Assembly: GCF_037992945.1 (NCBI RefSeq)
Contig: NZ_CP150304.1
Span: forward strand, 2,917,501-2,981,500
From: Peribacillus sp. FSL E2-0218
GTDB lineage: Bacteria; Bacillota; Bacilli; Bacillales; DSM-1321
DNA: 64,000 bases
Direction of reading: 5' to 3'
The notes under the pieces are model-generated. The model saw nothing but the letters and a program-made list of their open reading frames with translations. It did not search any database and had not been told where the DNA came from. Positions 63,622 to 64,000 of the stretch are shown here, in pieces (within the stretch, counting starts at the first letter, position 1; the number at the start of each line of letters is the position of its first letter). The translations under genes were made by a program, and so were the position numbers.

Positions 63622-63643
63622 CTTATTAAATAACTTTAATAAG
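63622..63643. promoter_or_regulatory. Perfect palindromic operator before the ROK repressor gene
   Basis: Arms CTTATTAAA and TTTAATAAG, perfectly inverted, around TAAC, 26 bp before the repressor start. ROK repressors bind long AT-rich palindromes of this kind. Confidence 0.62.
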
Positions 63644-63720
63644 TTCTGGACCAATATACCATATCCAGGAATTGAAAACAATGGCTACTAAGTTGTTATA
63701 TTCATAATCGATGAAAACGC

Positions 63721-63750
63721 AAAAAAGCCTTCGTATCCATTACAAAGGCT
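63721..63750 (-). terminator. Terminator after the MarR-like gene
   Basis: On the minus strand AGCCTT and AAGGCT pair around 13 bases, followed by TTTTT, 29 bases past the stop. Confidence 0.7.
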
Positions 63751-63778
63751 GGGGATTAAATCCTCCCGTTTTACAGGG

Positions 63779-64000
63779 TTATTTCTCTAAGGTTACGAAT
63801 GTTGTACCGGCAAGATCCTGAAGAAAAGCGGAGATTACTAGCAGCTCGCTTTCGCTGTACTTTTGTAAAAATTGGCCAAAGTTCTTTTCCATTTCCTTAT
63901 GTAATTCTTGATGAAGATTGAAAAGCTCTTGGCCCAACAGTGTTGTATGGTAAAGCACTTCTTTTTTATTGTTGGGGAGAAATTCTGCCCTGATCAATTT
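63779..64000 (-). CDS. MarR-like regulator, C-terminal part (cut by window edge)
   Basis: The frame is open from the window end to a stop at 63779. The 73 visible residues start K-L-IRAEFLPNNKKEVLYHTT, matching the end of the MarR wing (usually LIRR..P.D+R), and then the two C-terminal dimerisation helices ELFNLHQELHKEMEKNFGQF and SELLVISAFLQDLAG. The DNA-binding half is outside the window. The target is unknown. Confidence 0.65.
   Translation of the reverse strand, partial: KLIRAEFLPNNKKEVLYHTTLLGQELFNLHQELHKEMEKNFGQFLQKYSESELLVISAFLQDLAGTTFVTLEK

Noticed and set aside
1..64000. tRNA, rRNA, CRISPR arrays or prophage
   Set aside because: None of the typical sequences or repeat-spacer patterns was seen by eye; a dedicated scan was not possible.

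Overview
The window looks like chromosomal DNA of a spore-forming Bacillaceae species, most likely close to the Bacillus simplex / Peribacillus group. The reasons are an alpha/beta-type small acid-soluble spore protein gene (38697-38900), a 142-residue MntR, a TopB of Bacillus length, a c-di-AMP (ydaO-type) riboswitch, strong AGGAGG-type ribosome binding sites, several TTG/GTG starts and moderate-to-low GC. Genus placement is inference. No rRNA, tRNA, CRISPR array or intact insertion sequence was seen. Most genes lie on the minus strand.

Layout. 0-7.6 kb: the tail of metA, an AIM24-family gene coupled to a methyltransferase gene, an ArsR regulator with a quinone-oxidoreductase-like gene, two further methyltransferases, and a MalR-like LacI regulator. 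8.5-13 kb (plus strand): an amino acid permease, an argininosuccinate-lyase paralogue and an unusual three-part regulator. 13.3-17.9 kb: a berberine-bridge-type FAD oxidase, mntR and topB. 18-26.8 kb is a potassium island: kdpFABC preceded by two small unrecognised genes, a long imperfect hairpin and a c-di-AMP riboswitch. It is flanked by an MpsC-family gene and by a gene for a protein made of two tandem KdpD N-terminal/USP modules with no kinase. 27.5-30 kb: a PadR-controlled ABC exporter with repeated candidate operators. 30.6-32.4 kb: a zone of gene decay (a frameshifted TetR gene and two remnants). 32.5-40.5 kb: an MFS drug pump, small membrane proteins, DinB, an orphan StyA-like flavin monooxygenase, a prolyl-4-hydroxylase-like dioxygenase, the spore protein and an aldehyde dehydrogenase.

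40.7-49.1 kb is a sucrose/fructoside operon: ABC binding protein, two permeases, MFS symporter, GH32 hydrolase and fructokinase. It is transcribed from a consensus promoter overlapped by palindromic operators and followed by a cre-like site, with a divergent LacI repressor gene. 49.3-61.1 kb is an amino-sugar (GalNAc/galactosamine-type) cluster: GntR and LacI regulators, a Gfo/Idh oxidoreductase, an ABC importer, a ROK kinase, AgaS, tagatose-6-phosphate kinase and tagatose-1,6-bisphosphate aldolase. The deacetylase gene (nagA/agaA type) that would complete the pathway survives only as a frameshifted C-terminal fragment between lacC and agaS. Neither sugar importer has its own ATPase gene, so both probably share an MsmX-like ATPase encoded elsewhere. 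61.3-64 kb: an MFS transporter and its ROK-type repressor with a perfect palindromic operator, then the C-terminus of a MarR-like regulator cut by the window edge.

The most interesting parts are the potassium island, the amino-sugar cluster with its broken deacetylase, and the orphan lyase/permease/regulator trio. All similarity statements come from reading motifs by eye; no database was searched.
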